From Actinoplanes lobatus (GTDB lineage: Bacteria > Actinomycetota > Actinomycetes > Mycobacteriales > Micromonosporaceae): DNA of 64,000 nucleotides. The position numbers were made by a program, and so were the translations under genes. Where the stretch lies: the NCBI RefSeq assembly GCF_014205215.1, contig NZ_JACHNC010000001.1, forward strand, positions 7,064,501 to 7,128,500. Reading direction: 5' to 3'. Every line of letters starts with the position of its first letter. Within the stretch, counting starts at the first letter, position 1. The notes beneath the pieces are model-generated. The model ran no database searches. It saw only the letters and a list, made by a program, of their open reading frames with translations, and was not told the DNA's origin. This document shows positions 16,988 to 26,050 of the stretch, in pieces.

Positions 16988-17560
16988 ATGGCCATGCGCT
17001 CCGACGCGTTCGCGAACGTGTCCCGCATCGTCGAGGCAGCCCGGAAGGTCTTCGCAGGCAGCGGCGACGGCAGCGAGTCCCTAAACCACATCGCCAAGGT
17101 CGCCGGTGTGGGCGTCGCCACTCTCTACCGGCACTTCCCGAACCGGCAGGCGCTGGCCCACGCCGTCTACGACCGGATCTACACCACCGAGGTGGAGCCG
17201 CTCATCACCGAGTTCGCCCGGGCCGACGTGCCCCGCGAGGCGCTGCTGGACGTGGCCGAGCGCCTCTGCGCCATCATCGTCCGGGAGAAGGCGCTGGTCG
17301 CCTCGCTCGGCAACCTCACCGAGGAGACCACCGCGCTGCTGGCCCGCAGCACCGAGTCGATCGCGCCGATCCTGTGGCAGGCGCAGGACGCGGGCAACAT
17401 CCGGGCCGACATCGGTCCGGACGACATCCCGCACCTGCTCGCCATGGTCGCGGCCGGCCTCAGCGTCCCGACCCTGGACGACGGGCTGCGCCGCCGCTAC
17501 CTCGGCCTGCTCCTGGACGCCCTGAACCCGGCCCGCGCCACCACTCTGCCCAGCCAATGA
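16988..17560 (+). CDS. TetR-family transcriptional regulator
   Basis: 190 residues. The N-terminal HTH reads RIVEAARKVFAGSG...LNHIAKVAGVGVATLYRHFPNRQAL, a textbook TetR headpiece; the C-terminal helical ligand domain resembles TetR_C SbtR-like types (FARADVPREALLDVAERL). RBS GAGGTG is 7 nt upstream. It most likely represses the divergent mmpL gene and itself through 16916-16948. The beta-propeller lipoprotein gene follows after 34 bp and may share the transcript. Confidence 0.92.
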   Translation: MAMRSDAFANVSRIVEAARKVFAGSGDGSESLNHIAKVAGVGVATLYRHFPNRQALAHAVYDRIYTTEVEPLITEFARADVPREALLDVAERLCAIIVREKALVASLGNLTEETTALLARSTESIAPILWQAQDAGNIRADIGPDDIPHLLAMVAAGLSVPTLDDGLRRRYLGLLLDALNPARATTLPSQ

Positions 17561-17594
17561 GGAACCAGGACCCGCCGCGCGGCGTCACACCCCC

Positions 17595-19448
17595 ATGTCA
17601 CGCCGTCTGATCCTGTGCGCAGCCCTTGTCCTCACCGTCCCGCTCGCCGGCTGCACGACGACCCCCGACGCGCGGCCCGCGGCGTCCCCGTCCACCGGTG
17701 CCGCGATGCGCCTGGTGGCGTTCGACTCGTGCGATCAGCTGATCGCCGATCTGCGCCGGGCGGCGAAGGCCAGCGTCGGACCGTACGGCTTCGGCGGTGG
17801 GCCCGAACTTCTCGACGACTCTGTCCGGGCCGTGGGGGGCTCCGCGAGCAAGGTGGACAGCGCCCCGGGGCCGGACTTCTCCGGCACCAACGTGCACGAG
17901 TCGGAGGCGGACGAGCCCGACATGGTCAAGACCGACGGCCGACGGATCGTCACCGTCAGCCAGGGTGTGCTGCGCGTGGTGGACGTGGCCACCCGCAAGG
18001 AAACCGGCAGCGTTGACCTGGGTGTCCAGAACGCCGGTCAACTCCAGTTGCTGCTCACCGGCGACTCCGCCCTCGTGCTGGTGCCGGCCGGTTACCAGCG
18101 CAGCTTCGTCGGCAAGAAGGCCGAGATCGCCGACGGACCCCAGCTGTTGCTCGTCGACCTGTCCGGCCCGCCGAAGATCGTCAGTCAATACCAGGGTGAG
18201 GGCGAACTGGTCGACGCCCGGATGACCGGTGCCACCGCCCGGATCGTGCTCCGCACGACGCCCCGGATCCAGTTTCCCGACTCGCCCACCATCTCGGACG
18301 AGAAGCGGCGGATCGCCGAGAACCGCGACGCGATCGACCGCGCCCCCGCGGACGCCTGGCTGCCCGGCTGGCAGGTGACCGACGGCGCGGTGACCACCAC
18401 CGGCAAGGTCGACTGCGGTCGGGTCAGCCGGCCCACCGACTATTCGGGCGGCTCGCTCGTCACCATCCTGACCTTCGACCTGGCCCGGCCCGCCCTCGGC
18501 GGCGGCGACCCGGTCGCCGTCGTCGCCGACGGCGACACCGTGTATGCCACGGCGACCAGCCTCTACCTGGCCAGTGACCAGCGCTGGCGGTTCGACCGCT
18601 TCGCCGGCCGGGCGGCAAAGCCGGCACGCCAGGAGACCGACCTCTACAAGTTCGCGCTCGAGGGAAGCCAGCCGCCGGTCTACCGGGCGGCCGGGACCGT
18701 ACCCGGCTACCTGATCAACCAGTACGCATTGTCGGAATGGGAGACCCATCTTCGGGTCGCCACCACCGACTCGAAGACCAACCGGTCCGCGGTGCGGGTG
18801 CTGACCGAACAGAACGGCGAACTCGCGCAAACGGGCATCGTCGACGGGATCGGCAAGGGCGAACAGATCTACTCCGTCCGTTTCCTCGGCAACCGTGGCT
18901 ACGTCGTCACGTTCCGGCAGACCGACCCGCTGTACAGTTTGGACCTCTCCGATCCGGCGAAACCGGCGGTGACCGGCGAACTCAAGATCACCGGCTACTC
19001 GGCCCACCTGCAACCCGTGGGCGCGGACCGGCTGATCGGCATCGGGCAGGAGGCGGACGGCAACGGCCGTACCCAGGGCACCCAGGTGTCGCTCTTCGAC
19101 GTCTCGGACCCGGCGAAGCCCCGGCGGCTGGCGCGTTACCAGATTCCCGGGGGCTACTCCGAGGCCGAGTACGACCCGCACGCCCTGCTCTGGTGGCCCG
19201 CCGCGAACCTGCTGGTCACACCGGTGTCGACCTGGAACGGACAGGACTCGCAGAGCGTGGCCCTCGCGCTGCGGGTGACCGACGACATCAGGCTGACCGA
19301 CAAGGTCTCCCATCCCGCGGCGAAGGGCTACCCGTCGATGATCCAGCGTTCGCTGGTCGCCGGAAACGTCCTGTGGACACTGTCGGACGCCGGCTTGCAG
19401 GCCTCTGAACTGTCCACGATGGACCAGCTGGCCTGGCTGCCCAACTAG
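17595..19448 (+). CDS. Beta-propeller domain lipoprotein
   Basis: 617 residues. It opens with a lipoprotein signal (RLILCAALVLTVPLAGC, lipobox LAGC) followed by a Thr/Pro-rich tether. ESEADEPDMVKTDGRRIVTV is the characteristic start of the actinobacterial beta-propeller family PF09826, and blades such as LLVDLSGPPKIVSQYQGEGE and LSLFDVSDPAKPRRL follow. No catalytic residues can be named; members are extracytoplasmic proteins of unknown role. It follows tetR in the same direction, hence possibly part of the mmpL/tetR regulon. Confidence 0.85.
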   Translation: MSRRLILCAALVLTVPLAGCTTTPDARPAASPSTGAAMRLVAFDSCDQLIADLRRAAKASVGPYGFGGGPELLDDSVRAVGGSASKVDSAPGPDFSGTNVHESEADEPDMVKTDGRRIVTVSQGVLRVVDVATRKETGSVDLGVQNAGQLQLLLTGDSALVLVPAGYQRSFVGKKAEIADGPQLLLVDLSGPPKIVSQYQGEGELVDARMTGATARIVLRTTPRIQFPDSPTISDEKRRIAENRDAIDRAPADAWLPGWQVTDGAVTTTGKVDCGRVSRPTDYSGGSLVTILTFDLARPALGGGDPVAVVADGDTVYATATSLYLASDQRWRFDRFAGRAAKPARQETDLYKFALEGSQPPVYRAAGTVPGYLINQYALSEWETHLRVATTDSKTNRSAVRVLTEQNGELAQTGIVDGIGKGEQIYSVRFLGNRGYVVTFRQTDPLYSLDLSDPAKPAVTGELKITGYSAHLQPVGADRLIGIGQEADGNGRTQGTQVSLFDVSDPAKPRRLARYQIPGGYSEAEYDPHALLWWPAANLLVTPVSTWNGQDSQSVALALRVTDDIRLTDKVSHPAAKGYPSMIQRSLVAGNVLWTLSDAGLQASELSTMDQLAWLPN

Positions 19449-19598
19449 CACTGGGGCTGCTCGGCGGCGCGGCGGCGCTGCTGGTCAGCGGCGGTGGCTG
19501 ACCTGGGGTCGGCGTGCGAGGCCCGCCTGGGCCGCGGCCACGCCCGCCACGTCTCCGGTGATCGCGAGGGTTTCACGAGATGCTCTACATTCGGCGGC

Positions 19599-20096
19599 AT
19601 GCCGGTTGTGTTCGAGTATTCGTTCACCGTGAACCCGCAGTATCGGCTCTTCACGATCTTCGATCCGACCTGCGACGAGGGTGAGAACGTCGAGGCGGCC
19701 CGGCGGACTCTCGGGCACGGGTTTTTCGCGTGGGGTCCCCACGCCGTCGTCGCCCGCGCGATCGACACCGGCACGGCGTCCGTCGCGGTCGAGGTCTGGG
19801 ACGGTCCGCCGGGTACGCCCGGGGGAACGCCGGACGGGATCGCGGTGGCCGAGCTGGCCCTGCCCGGCGGCCGGTTCAGCTCTATCCAGGCCCTGGAGCC
19901 GGCCGTCCACGTCGGAGTGGAACTGCCAACCGGCGCAGGCACGTACGGCGCCCGGATCGCGGCGTACAACCGCGGCGTCTCCGGCGGGTTCGCGCCGGAG
20001 GACGCCGGGCTCTTCCCAGGCCGCTTCGAGGCGTACCGGTTGCAGTTGTGGAAGATCTCGGACGAGCCGTCCTGGCCGGATGACGACGATGAATAG
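19599..20096 (+). CDS. Hypothetical protein
   Basis: 165 residues from ATG at 19599. Beta-rich text (EYSFTVNPQYRLFTIFDPTCD, GTASVAVEVWDGPPG) and an acidic tail WPDDDDE. No signal peptide or membrane segment. I do not recognise the family. The good codon pattern and a normal start region make it likely real. It stands alone between the lipoprotein gene and the convergent araC-type gene. Confidence 0.65.
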   Translation: MPVVFEYSFTVNPQYRLFTIFDPTCDEGENVEAARRTLGHGFFAWGPHAVVARAIDTGTASVAVEVWDGPPGTPGGTPDGIAVAELALPGGRFSSIQALEPAVHVGVELPTGAGTYGARIAAYNRGVSGGFAPEDAGLFPGRFEAYRLQLWKISDEPSWPDDDDE

Positions 20097-20249
20097 CGTT
20101 CGAGGCCGCCGTTGACTGCTGACCGGTCAGGTGCGCATCCGGTTCCGGCGCGCCTGAGCACCTGTCGGACACCGCTGAGAAGGTCCGTATGTCGCTCGAC
20201 TTGCAGTGAGGGGGCGAAGTAGGCCCGGAGCGGTCGGGCACTACCGTTC

Positions 20250-21125
20250 TCAGCCCTGGGAGCGGAGTCGGTACTGCGACGGGCGAACGCCGAACTCGCG
20301 GAGGAAAGCCGTGGACAGGTGGGAAGGGCTGGAGAAGCCGCAGTGCGCGGCGACCGCGGTGACCGTACGGCCGGCATCAAGGAGCCGGGCGGCTTCGCGT
20401 ACGCGCAATCGCGTGAGATGACGACCTGGCGTTTGCCCCGTGGCCCGCTTGAACACGCGCAGGAAGTGGTACGGACTGAGATTGGCCGCCGCGGCAAGGT
20501 CCGCGAGGGTCAGCGGGTCGCCGAGGCGTTCCCGCATCAGGGCAACCGCATCGCGTACGCGCGCATCCTCACGTCCCGGCGGTGCGTCCAGCCGCCGCCT
20601 GCCGTAGTGGGTGACGAGGTGTGCGGCAAGGAACTCGGCGGCGATATCGCCGTACATGGGGTCGGCGTGCTGCCCGGCGGCGGCCGCGAGCGAGTTCAGC
20701 AGGGGCGCGAGCAACGCGTCACCGGGCCCGTCCTGCCGGCCCGGTTTGGTCTGGGCGCTGACTCGGTCGACGATGTCGGCGGGTACGTGCACGTGCACAC
20801 TGCTCATCGCGGCGGACGTGGTGTAGCGCACCTCGGTGGGAATCCCTGGGGTGGCCCGGCCCAACAGGCCCGGGACGATCGCATACTTCTGCCAGCCGTC
20901 GGCGGAGCGCACCTGCATCGTTCCGGCGCCCCGCGTGATCGCCCAGAAATGGTGATCGGACGACGCGGGCAGATGGATCACATCGGTGGCGGGCCGGTGG
21001 TCGAAGCGTTGCACCAACAGCGATCGCCAGCCTGCTTCATCCCAGCTCGACAGCCGCCGGGTGACGTGTCGCTCCATGTCGAAGCCGGCGTAGCCGCCCT
21101 GGTCGAAACGCTCCCCGCGATGCAC
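20250..21125 (-). CDS. AraC-family transcriptional regulator
   Basis: 291 residues. The N-terminal half is a cupin-like sensor (HFWAITRGAGTMQVRSADGW). The C-terminal 100 residues hold the two HTH motifs of the AraC DNA-binding domain: LTLADLAAAANLSPYHFLRVFKR and VTAVAAHCGFSSPSHLSTAFL, followed by FGVRPSQYR. It begins 10 bp after the SRPBCC gene, so the two are an operon. No target site could be picked out. Confidence 0.92.
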   Translation of the reverse strand: MHRGERFDQGGYAGFDMERHVTRRLSSWDEAGWRSLLVQRFDHRPATDVIHLPASSDHHFWAITRGAGTMQVRSADGWQKYAIVPGLLGRATPGIPTEVRYTTSAAMSSVHVHVPADIVDRVSAQTKPGRQDGPGDALLAPLLNSLAAAAGQHADPMYGDIAAEFLAAHLVTHYGRRRLDAPPGREDARVRDAVALMRERLGDPLTLADLAAAANLSPYHFLRVFKRATGQTPGRHLTRLRVREAARLLDAGRTVTAVAAHCGFSSPSHLSTAFLREFGVRPSQYRLRSQG

Positions 21126-21135
21126 TCCGGCAAGC

Positions 21136-21564
21136 CTACGCAGCCCGGGCGAGTCCCTCCACCATCCGGCGCATCGTCCGGTTCATCAGCGGCCGCATGA
21201 ACAGATGCACCCCGAACGCCACTTCGTACGTCCCGTGCCAGCGGATCGAAGTGCCGCCGGCCGCGGCTGGACTGAGCCGAATCTCCGCCCGATAGTCGCG
21301 TAGGTACGGGTTTTCGGCGTCCACGTACGCGAAAAGCCGGCACGGTTCCAACTCCACGATCCGCTCGCTGGTGACGACCCGGCCGGTGCGAAACGCCCGC
21401 ACGGCACCTACGCCGTCATGTCCGTCGTCGGAGATGTTCGCGGACCTCTCGGGCATGAGCTCGTCCACAGTGCCCCACTTCGGCCAACTGCTCGCATCGA
21501 CAAGCAACGCCCAGATCCGCTCGCAAGCAGCCGGCGACTGCGCCTCGACATCGTAAGAACCCTT
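21136..21564 (-). CDS. SRPBCC-family protein (polyketide cyclase/START-like)
   Basis: 142 residues from ATG at 21564. The text MKGSYDVEAQSPAACERIW..VDASSWPKW is the typical first strand and helix of SRPBCC proteins with the conserved W-xW; a final long helix (FMRPLMNRTMRRMVEGLARA) closes the hydrophobic pocket. Members bind small hydrophobic ligands; no catalytic assignment is possible. First gene of the operon with the AraC regulator. Confidence 0.85.
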   Translation of the reverse strand, partial: KGSYDVEAQSPAACERIWALLVDASSWPKWGTVDELMPERSANISDDGHDGVGAVRAFRTGRVVTSERIVELEPCRLFAYVDAENPYLRDYRAEIRLSPAAAGGTSIRWHGTYEVAFGVHLFMRPLMNRTMRRMVEGLARAA

Positions 21565-21799
21565 CATGATCAACACGTTAGCGGCGTGCCATTGGCACAC
21601 GCGACCACGTCATTGCCTTTCGCATGCACAGTATTGCGCTGCTGTCTTGCCCTGCCGCGATTGGCGACTATTCGGTGCACCCGTCCGCGGTCGGGCAGCG
21701 GTTCGAGGTGAACATCGACCTGGACGGGGTGCGCATCCAGCGGAGTGATTGCCTGGTGACGTGGCACGGCCCCGTGGTATGGCTATCGCGGCTTGCGCC

Positions 21800-22165
21800 C
21801 AGGGCTGTTGCGTTTTCGGAGAATGGCGCGCTGACCAGGTGTTTCGTGGAGTGAGTGGCCTCTGCGGAGGAAGTTGAAGCGGGTGAAGCCCTCAAGGTGA
21901 TCATGGAGTTTCTCTAGGACTTCACGACACCGAGGACTCCACCCGTCGATGGCATCATCTCTGATCTCGGTACTGACCGTGACTACCCCTGGGCCGGACA
22001 CGCCTGCAAGGCCGGTCGCCGACGGTGAACGTCGAGGGCTCCTCGACGCCGCGAGCCTGGTCCCGGACCCGCGTGATCCTCGCGGGATCCGGTATCCGCT
22101 GGCCGGGTTGCTGACCGTCGCGGTCTGCGTGGTCCTGGCCGGGTGGCTCCGGTCTCGGACCGAAC
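21800..22165 (+). mobile_element. Left ISAs1 remnant
   Basis: After the terminal repeat at 21800, the frame from 21949 encodes the ISAs1 transposase N-terminus (LVPDPRDPRGIRYPLAGLL). At VVLAG it jumps to WLRSRTEP, matching the ARWLRSRT block that normally lies about 90 codons later, so an internal deletion has occurred. It then stops at the end of the lipoprotein gene. No right terminus remains. Confidence 0.8.
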
Positions 22166-22711
22166 CTAAGAAAAGGCGGCTGCCGTCCTGGAGCTTACTG
22201 CGGAGGAGGCGATGGTCTGGGGAAGACGACTATCTGGGCCGCCAACGTAATGATAGTCGTTGTCACGCCATTCGTAGACGCCGTCACCTCCCGTTATGAC
22301 CGTGCGATCCGGGCCGCCATCCGTATCCTTTTCGATGCTGATGTAGATCAGATAACTGTGACCCGTTTTCAGCATCGCTGCAGTTTCTTCCGAGGCTGTT
22401 GTCGCCGTACCAAGTTGATAGATTTCGGCGGACTTCCTCGGATACGAGCCGTGGACGACGGTCGTCACTTGCACGGTGGTAATAGTGATAGGAAATCCGC
22501 GCATCGTGGTGGCGGTCTGCGACATTGCCTGCCCGATAATGACCGCCGCGCTGCCGTCTTCGAGCTCGCTGAGCGTGTTGAGCCGATTAATTTGATCGAC
22601 GTGAACACGAGTAGTGCGCTGCGGCGTAGCCGTTGACGGTGCTGCGGTGCACCCCGCAAGGAACGGGATAAGCACCGCAGCCGCGGTAATCCGTCGAACA
22701 AACCGTGGCAT
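22166..22711 (-). CDS. Putative lipoprotein, composite-transposon cargo
   Basis: 181 residues from ATG at 22711, which overlaps the protease stop as TGATG (coupled translation). The signal RITAAAVLIPFLAGC contains the lipobox LAGC, then a Ser/Thr/Pro tether, then a beta-rich domain (SAAVIIGQAMSQTATTMRGFP, TVQVTTVVHGSY, HSYLIYISIEKD). The domain plan resembles secreted proteins that bind or modulate partners, but I recognise no named family. Its end abuts the ISAs1 remnant, so the C-terminus could be altered. Coupling to a secreted protease suggests an inhibitor or anchor role; that is inference. Confidence 0.7.
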   Translation of the reverse strand: MPRFVRRITAAAVLIPFLAGCTAAPSTATPQRTTRVHVDQINRLNTLSELEDGSAAVIIGQAMSQTATTMRGFPITITTVQVTTVVHGSYPRKSAEIYQLGTATTASEETAAMLKTGHSYLIYISIEKDTDGGPDRTVITGGDGVYEWRDNDYHYVGGPDSRLPQTIASSAVSSRTAAAFS

Positions 22712-23298
22712 CAGTACAGTGCGTTGGCGCCGTTGATGTCGTCCTGCCGAGGGGCCATGCGCCCGCAGCTGGGGACCAGCGAATCGATGTTCACTGACAT
22801 GACAGGGGCGCTGCAGCTGCTTGCTGAAGCGGTGTGGGCGAGACCGAGCGCGTGGCCGATTTCGTGCACCATGATGGTTTCGCGCTGCGCCGAGGTGTAC
22901 GAATCGGTGTAGTGACGGTTCCACCAGGTGACCATGGTGGTGTCCCAGGTTCCGCCACTACACGAGTTGGTGACGGGATTCTTCTGCGTGGAATTCAGAG
23001 TGATTCCGGAGAAGGAATTCCCCATCCATGTCGCACCGTAGTTGCCGTCCGCCACGTGCACGTTGGCGCCGCTGCTGACCTGGGTGAAGTTGAAGTGGGT
23101 GCTGGTCGAGTTCCAGTCGTTGATAGCTGCGGTCGCCGCAGTTGTGTAGGTCGAGTTCGCAATCTTGGGCTGCCACTTCAGATTTCCTGAGGTGAACTTG
23201 CAGCCCAAAAGGCTGTAGGCAGACGCCGGCGAAGCCGGAAGCATCAGGCCGGCTGTTGCGGCAATTACGGCACTAGCCAACACTGCGGCTCGACGCAT
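22711..23298 (-). CDS. Secreted matrixin-like zinc metalloprotease (M10 type)
   Basis: 195 residues. Signal peptide (AAVLASAVIAATAGLMLP, cut near ASPASA) followed by a small catalytic domain. VHEIGHALGLAH gives the HExxHxxGxxH zinc ligands and Glu base of metzincins, and SAPVMSVN supplies the Met turn. Two Cys pairs (LLGC, TNSCSGG; SSCSA, PSCGRM) could form disulfides. It is shorter than eukaryotic MMPs, as is usual for bacterial matrixins, with no prodomain Cys switch visible. It is coupled to the lipoprotein gene and carried within the ISAs1 composite. GC content is clearly below that of flanking genes, consistent with acquisition. Confidence 0.88.
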   Translation of the reverse strand: MRRAAVLASAVIAATAGLMLPASPASAYSLLGCKFTSGNLKWQPKIANSTYTTAATAAINDWNSTSTHFNFTQVSSGANVHVADGNYGATWMGNSFSGITLNSTQKNPVTNSCSGGTWDTTMVTWWNRHYTDSYTSAQRETIMVHEIGHALGLAHTASASSCSAPVMSVNIDSLVPSCGRMAPRQDDINGANALY

Positions 23299-23365
23299 GG
23301 AAGACCCCTATCTATGTGACAACATCGAATGGCGCGCCGCAAGACCGAAAGGGCCGATGCGGTGC

Positions 23366-23671
23366 CTAGAAACTTTCACTGGGGAATTCAGATATGTCAA
23401 CTGCGCGTCGTCGGGGTGGGAGCTTCGCCACATCAAGCACGATTTTCCTCAACTCTTCAATCCCCTCGCTGTCCGTTTTGACATGACCGTTTTGTCCCTC
23501 GCTATTCGTCGGAGTGCTTCGACTTCCGGCTGTCCGTTTCTGCAGGGCAGTGATTAAGGTAGAGCTGACGACTGGCGACTTATCTATTGATCGCCCGCCC
23601 TGACTTATCTGGGGCGCTCGCCGATCGCGGAGTCTCTCGCCGCTCGAGCTGTTTCGGATGTCCCCGGCCAT
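23366..23671 (-). CDS. Possible small protein, transposon cargo
   Basis: 101 residues from ATG at 23671, ending 67 bp before the protease gene in the same direction. The C-terminal text (SEGIEELRKIVLDVAKLPPRRR) could be a helix. No RBS and no recognisable family, so it may be chance. The rest of 23299-23900 shows no better candidate. Confidence 0.3.
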   Translation of the reverse strand: MAGDIRNSSSGERLRDRRAPQISQGGRSIDKSPVVSSTLITALQKRTAGSRSTPTNSEGQNGHVKTDSEGIEELRKIVLDVAKLPPRRRAVDISEFPSESF

Positions 23672-23900
23672 TACGAACTTGGAGCGTCGCTCGTGAAACG
23701 TGCCGACGTTGTTCCGCTTCCATGGAACTGGAACGGGCTGGGTGCCCCGGTCAGGCCATACAGGGGCCTCCGGGTCGCGGCTGCGGGGCAAGATCGTTCT
23801 TCTTCCGGAAGTCGTCCCGCAACGGCTGTCCCGTAATCGGTGGTACTGACGAATTCGGCACGGGTCCCTTCCCGTCACGCGGCCGTCCCTGTCCGGGTGG

Positions 23901-25266
23901 CAGGGCGGTTGCGTAGTCGCTTGAGGAGTGCGTGAGCTGGGGTTTCAGGCGGTTCCACGTGGGGCCGGGTCCATGAAGGACGGGTGCGGCCCCGTTGGTG
24001 ATCATGGTGTTGCGAAGACAACCGTGATCGAGAACAGGACCGCATCCGCTGATGTCATCATCACTGATCGAGATCGTGCTGCCGCAGCGATCCCCGGACA
24101 TGCCGTGCCCGACCACGGTCACCGATGGTGATCGGCTGAAACTGTTCATGGCGCTGGAAGCGGTCGATGACCCACGGGATCCGCGGGGCCGGAGGTATCC
24201 GCTGGTCAGCATCCTTGCGGCAGCGGTGGGCGCGGTGATCGCCGGGGCGTGTACGTTCGCCGCGGTCACGGACTGGGTGCGTTTCCAGGACCGCACGGTG
24301 TGGGGCCCGGCTCGGATTCCGTGGCCGGGTGCCCGCCGCGATGACGGTGTGGCGGCTGTTGATCCGCATCGACGCCGTGGTGTTGTCACAGCTCCTGGCC
24401 CGCTGGCTGCGGAGCCGGACAACGCCGGTCCTGGTCGTCGCCGTCGAGGGGAAGGTCGCCTGTGGTGCCCGGCTGAGCGACGGGCGGCAGGTCCATCTGC
24501 TCTCGGCCTACGACACCAGCACCGGAATCGTGCTCGCCCAGGTCCAGATCGCAGCGAAATCGAATGAGATTCCCGCGTTCACCCCACTGCTGCACCAGGT
24601 CGAAATCGTGCTGGGATCACTGGACGGCGTCCTGGTCGTCGCGGACGCGTTACATGCCCAGGTCGGGCACGCCGATCTGCTCGCCGCGGGCGGCGCGCAT
24701 CTGATGGTCACGGCAAAGTCCAACCAGCCGAAGCTGTTCGCCCAGATCAAGGCCCTGCCCTGGGCGCAGGTCCCGGTCGGGACGCAGACCCGCGAGACCG
24801 GTCACGGCCGCAAGGAGACCCGCACGGTCAAGGCTTTGACCGTCGCGACCCCGGGCGGGCTGGGCTTCCCGAACGCACAGCAGGCGGTCCGGATCACCCG
24901 CACCCGGACGATCAAGGGCAAGACCAGCCGCGAGACGTCGTATCTGACGATCTCGCTGCCCGCCGGTCAGGCCCGGCCCGCTGATCTGGGCACGTGGGCG
25001 CGCTCGGAGTGACATATCGAGAATCGCCTACATTACGTGCGGGATGTCACGTTACGTGAAGACGCCCATCAAGCCCGGACCGGCAGCGGCTCAGCCGTGT
25101 TCGCCACCCTCCGTAACACCTCGATCGGGTACCACCGCCTCAACGGCGCCACCAACATCGCCGATGCCACCCGAGAGGCCAACCACCGTCCCCACGACCT
25201 CATCACCGCCGTCAGCACCGGAAATCCGACCGTGACCAGCAGTGACTCTACTTTGCAATAGCCCTG
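23901..25266 (+). mobile_element. Right ISAs1-family element (inactivated)
   Basis: 1366 bp between the terminal repeats CAGGGCGGTTGCGTAGTC (23901) and, on the minus strand, CAGGGCTATTGCAAAGT (ends 25266). It has no duplication of its own across both ends, but its right outer flank matches the flank of the left remnant. The transposase is broken. Confidence 0.85.
24052..25261 (+). pseudogene. ISAs1 transposase, frameshifted
   Basis: The N-terminal frame (24052 on: LEAVDDPRDPRGRRYPLVSIL) shifts near 24330 to the frame 24329-25012 (TVWRLLIRIDAVVLSQLLARWL, VVAVEGKVACGARLSDGRQ, VLVVADALHAQ, GHGRKETRTVKAL). It stops at 25010-25012 where the family continues, and the last part (HYVRDVTLREDAHQARTGSG, FATLRNTSIGYHRLNGATN) resumes around 25020-25261. 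These are the standard DDE and C-terminal blocks of ISAs1 enzymes. At least two lesions make it inactive. Confidence 0.85.
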
Positions 25267-26050
25267 GCTTGCGCCCTACGCCGCCGTATTGCTCGACCCC
25301 GGGTGCCTCGGTGTCCGGCCGCCATCGGGTTACCGGGACCAGGCCGGGCTCGACGAGTTCCAGACCGTGGAAGAACTGGGCAAGGCGGTCCTCGCTGCGC
25401 AAGTGGTATGGCAACGCGGCGGACTCGTTCCAGATACGTGCCGCCTCGACCACCTCGGGGGAGACAGGGGCGCTGTCGTACAGGGCGAGGTAGCTGCCGG
25501 ACGGCACAGCGTCCAATGCCTTGCTGACCATGCTCTGTGCGACCTCGTCCTTCTCGACGTGGCCGAGGACACCCATGAACAGGATCGCGACCGGTTCGGA
25601 GAAGTCGAGGGTGCGGGCGGCTTCGCGCAGCACCAGATCCATGTCGTACATGTCGGCGTCGAGGTAGCTGGTCAAACCCTCGGGCCGGCTCGTGAGCAGA
25701 GCGCGGGCGTGGGTGAGCACGAGTGGATCGTTGTCGACGTAGACGATGCGGCACTCGGGCGCCACCGATTGGGCCACCTCATGTGTGTTGTTGGCGGTGG
25801 GCAGCCCGGTACCGATGTCCAGGAACTGACGCACACCGGCCTCGGCGGCCAGATAGCGAACCGCGCGGATCAGGAACGCACGGCAGCGACGGGCGTTCTC
25901 GGCGAGTGCCGGTTGACCAGCGAGAATCTGGTCGCCGACCAAGCGATCGGCGGCGAAGTTGTCTTTGCCGCCCAGCAGATAGTTCCAGATTCGCGCGGTG
26001 TGCGGGATCGAGGTTTCCAGTTGGGGTGCCGTCTGCTCGCCGTTCGACAT
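25091..26050 (-). CDS. Methyltransf_19-type (PF04672) SAM-dependent methyltransferase with IS-derived tail
   Basis: 319 residues from ATG at 26050 (GGAGGG RBS upstream). Family blocks: IPHTARIWNYLLGGKDNFAADR at the N-terminus, then VRQFLDIGTGLPTANNTHEVAQ, VYVDNDPLVLTHARALL and FMGVLGHV. The native protein should end VEQYGGVGRKPR; the ISAs1 composite cut it after GRKP, so translation now runs about 57 further residues through IS antisense sequence to 25091. The fold is complete, so activity may survive. The family's substrate is unknown; such genes are plentiful in actinomycetes. Confidence 0.88.
   Translation of the reverse strand: MSNGEQTAPQLETSIPHTARIWNYLLGGKDNFAADRLVGDQILAGQPALAENARRCRAFLIRAVRYLAAEAGVRQFLDIGTGLPTANNTHEVAQSVAPECRIVYVDNDPLVLTHARALLTSRPEGLTSYLDADMYDMDLVLREAARTLDFSEPVAILFMGVLGHVEKDEVAQSMVSKALDAVPSGSYLALYDSAPVSPEVVEAARIWNESAALPYHLRSEDRLAQFFHGLELVEPGLVPVTRWRPDTEAPGVEQYGGVGRKPGLLQSRVTAGHGRISGADGGDEVVGTVVGLSGGIGDVGGAVEAVVPDRGVTEGGEHG

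Larger units (their letters stand above)
21791..25276. mobile_element. ISAs1-bounded composite transposon with 9-bp target duplication
   Basis: The left terminal repeat CAGGGCTGTTGCG starts at 21800 and the right one (CAGGGCTATTGC on the minus strand) ends at 25266. Directly outside both lies GCTTGCGCC (21791-21799 and 25267-25275). Removing 21800-25275 rejoins the minus-strand methyltransferase frame as GGVGRKPR followed by TAG (21785-21783), the normal end of that family. Inside are a gutted left ISAs1, a lipoprotein gene, a matrixin gene, a possible small gene and a nearly full right ISAs1 in the same orientation. The cargo has visibly lower GC than its surroundings. Confidence 0.85.
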
